Of a DNA stretch of 20,747 bases, positions 19,109 to 20,747 are shown in pieces. The translations under genes were made by a program, and so were the position numbers. The DNA is from Oppiella nova (taxonomy: Eukaryota; Arthropoda; Arachnida; Sarcoptiformes; Oppiidae). Where the stretch lies: contig CAJPVJ010000650.1 of NCBI GenBank assembly GCA_905397405.1, positions 1 to 20,747 of the forward strand. Direction: 5' to 3'. Under the pieces are notes generated by a model that was given only the letters and a program-made list of their open reading frames with translations, did no database searches and was not told the DNA's origin. How positions within the stretch are numbered: position 1 is the stretch's first letter; every line of letters begins with the position of its first letter.

Positions 19109-20747
19109 AATACTTAATTTGTGTGGTCTACACATACTTTTAAACATTAGTGTATTTAGTGCATTGAAACTTATTCTCTATGATGTAATTGACATTAATA
19201 TTATGATTGCAATAAAATATGTGACATAAGTTTGTGTTCAAATGTGGTAGTTGAAAAATCAATAATTTATATTGAAAAACACGATATAAAGCACGCTATT
19301 TACTATAAATGTATTTTTAAAACTACGACTACTGTATTCATAAACCATTGCAAATGTAATTAGGCATTAGAAATGCAATCATAAATAATATTTACCGATC
19401 AGCTATTTTCATAAACTGAAAAGTAGTGGAATTATAATTAAAAACTCTAATTACATATAGAATTGAACATACTGAATCTTTGTTATTATTTAGTTTATAA
19501 ATATTCAATTTTGATGAAATTAATTGGTTTACGAAAATATTTCCTACGATCATCACATTATTAGGGCATAAGTAACATATTTTAACAACTGACTAACTAG
19601 ATCACTTAGAGTACAATGTCAAAAACATCTAAAATGGATAATATATTAGAGACAAAAGTGTCCCAGATTACAGTACCAGCAATGAATGCCGATAGCCGTT
19701 TTATGAATTTCTATGTGAATAGACTACACGATAAATGTAATTTAGATAAAAAGCCATTACTTATAGAATATATAGTTTATGTATTTTATTTACTAACTAC
19801 CGTCAAATACATTATTTGTTTTGTGAGTAACACAGAGACTAGAAAAATACTATACGACCCGTCATTATTCATGGGAGGTGTTCCCCAATACAACCGATTC
19901 ATATTAATATTTACGACATTGTTTGGTATGATTTGGTTCAAGAATTTACATTTATATCCATCAAAACGCTTGGTATCAACCATACATTTACTGGATATAA
20001 TTAGGGGTAAGAAACAGCCTAATTCACTAATGGAAAAACAAAACATCGATATCCGGGACATTGTATTTATGGCTAAGATTTGTCACAACGTTTTCATTAA
20101 TAGTTATATATTTTTCTGTAAGTATGCTTAATTCATTTTACTTTAACTGTTGTCATTAAACTTATTGTTTAATTATAAAATAGCAATCCTATACACTTAT
20201 GTGAGTGTAACATCAATAATGAATAACTACAATTATTGGGAATTTATCGTATCATTCATACCAATTGTGATCAATTTTGTAACTTTCTATGGCATACTAT
20301 CGGACACAATGTTTTTCATATGCATAATACCCATCAAGTATTATGTCATCCAACGAATCATTGGAAGTCTTAATCAAAAGATAACTCATGTATTCAACAC
20401 TTATAGCGAATTCCCACTCAATAGACTCGATATGTATAGAGATGTTAAGGATTTCATAGTAAATCATAACGATTTGTGTGCAAAACTCGCCGATTATAAC
20501 CACTTTTGGAGTCATTTAGTATTCATAGCATTTCTATGTCTGATACCCATTAACCTGATATTCACCCATCAGTTCCTGTTTGAGAACAATAGACTGGAGT
20601 TCAAGATATTTTCCGGTTTTGTACTCATTGTTTGCCATACATTTATATTTGTGTTTCAATTCATAGCAGCCGTACTCTCATTGAGAATCCATAGGTCGGC
20701 CAAACGGCTGTCCCAATTGCAGTGGAAAGCCATGGGTTGGCCATATC
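19109..20747. repeat. Segmental duplication, copy 2 (cut by window end)
   Basis: Partner of 11150-12791, same orientation. It begins abruptly at the end of the truncated Gr fragment. It contains a 9-base insertion just before the start codon relative to copy 1, and a 7-base shorter intron. Confidence 0.88.
19634..20747 (+). CDS. Gr-like seven-helix chemoreceptor 6, duplicate of Gr 2 (partial; 3' end outside window)
   Basis: Exon 1 is 19634-20117 (or from 19616 using an in-frame upstream ATG that adds MSKTSK and exists only in this copy). A 66-base intron starts with gtaagt, and exon 2 starts at 20184 and is open to the window end. The residues align one to one with Gr gene 2 without indels: VSQITVPAMNA, LYDPSLFMGG, a conserved linker from IIGSLNQKITHVFN to ADYNH, and the start of LQWKAMGWPY. 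About 17 of 161 exon-1 residues and 13 of 188 exon-2 residues differ by hand count. The linker between the fourth and fifth helices is unchanged, so replacements cluster in the N-terminal half and helices. The missing part should hold the ERL..KKIG block and the short last exon. Confidence 0.82.

Noticed and set aside
1-20747. Transposons, virus-like elements, tRNA and rRNA genes
   Set aside because: I looked for polymerase, integrase, transposase or capsid-like frames, terminal repeats and cloverleaf-type stems and saw none that could be supported.

Overview
The window looks like AT-rich nuclear DNA of an arthropod. Its genes are short, cut by very small introns (about 50-110 bases), and belong to two arthropod chemoreceptor classes: ionotropic receptors (IRs, divergent relatives of glutamate receptors) and gustatory-receptor-like (Gr) seven-helix proteins. 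A mite or similar chelicerate fits the tiny introns, the tandem receptor clusters and the absence of any insect-type odorant receptor, but that is inference and I cannot name the species. I see no rRNA, tRNA, CRISPR array, virus-like element or recognisable transposon.

Layout. (1) Bases 1-2,205 hold three genes for small secreted cysteine-containing peptides: two on the minus strand (one cut by the window edge) and one on the plus strand. The first and third coding regions are almost identical and lie in inverted orientation; the middle one is an older paralogue. (2) Bases 2,702-8,288 hold three head-to-tail IR genes on the minus strand, each with three exons and matching splice sites. (3) Bases 8,289-9,189 are a divergent intergenic region with an 83-base tandem repeat. 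(4) Bases 9,190-20,747 hold Gr-like genes on the plus strand: one intronless gene, four complete or near-complete three-exon genes, one exon-1 fragment, and one gene cut by the window end. The last gene is a roughly 95 per cent identical copy of the gene at 11,671-13,041, and the copied block begins inside the exon-1 fragment, apparently truncating it.

The Gr identity rests on seven hydrophobic segments, a phase-0 intron just before a very short last exon, and a Tyr-x5-(Lys)-Phe motif in that exon which matches the position and spacing of the family signature TY-x5-QF. The IR identity rests on M1, pore-loop and M2 segments, a PIP-x3-RIDSWEDL stretch after M2, and an (E)-SG-x4-W motif before M3.

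Two genes (the middle IR and the first Gr) each carry an exact tandem repeat with the same 128-base period, which breaks an otherwise open frame. Two unrelated loci sharing this period suggests an assembly artefact rather than biology. Functionally, the receptors would be ligand-gated or ligand-sensing membrane proteins of sensory neurons; nothing in the sequence gives their ligands. The peptides are of unknown function. All exon boundaries were placed by reading splice signals and aligning paralogues by eye.
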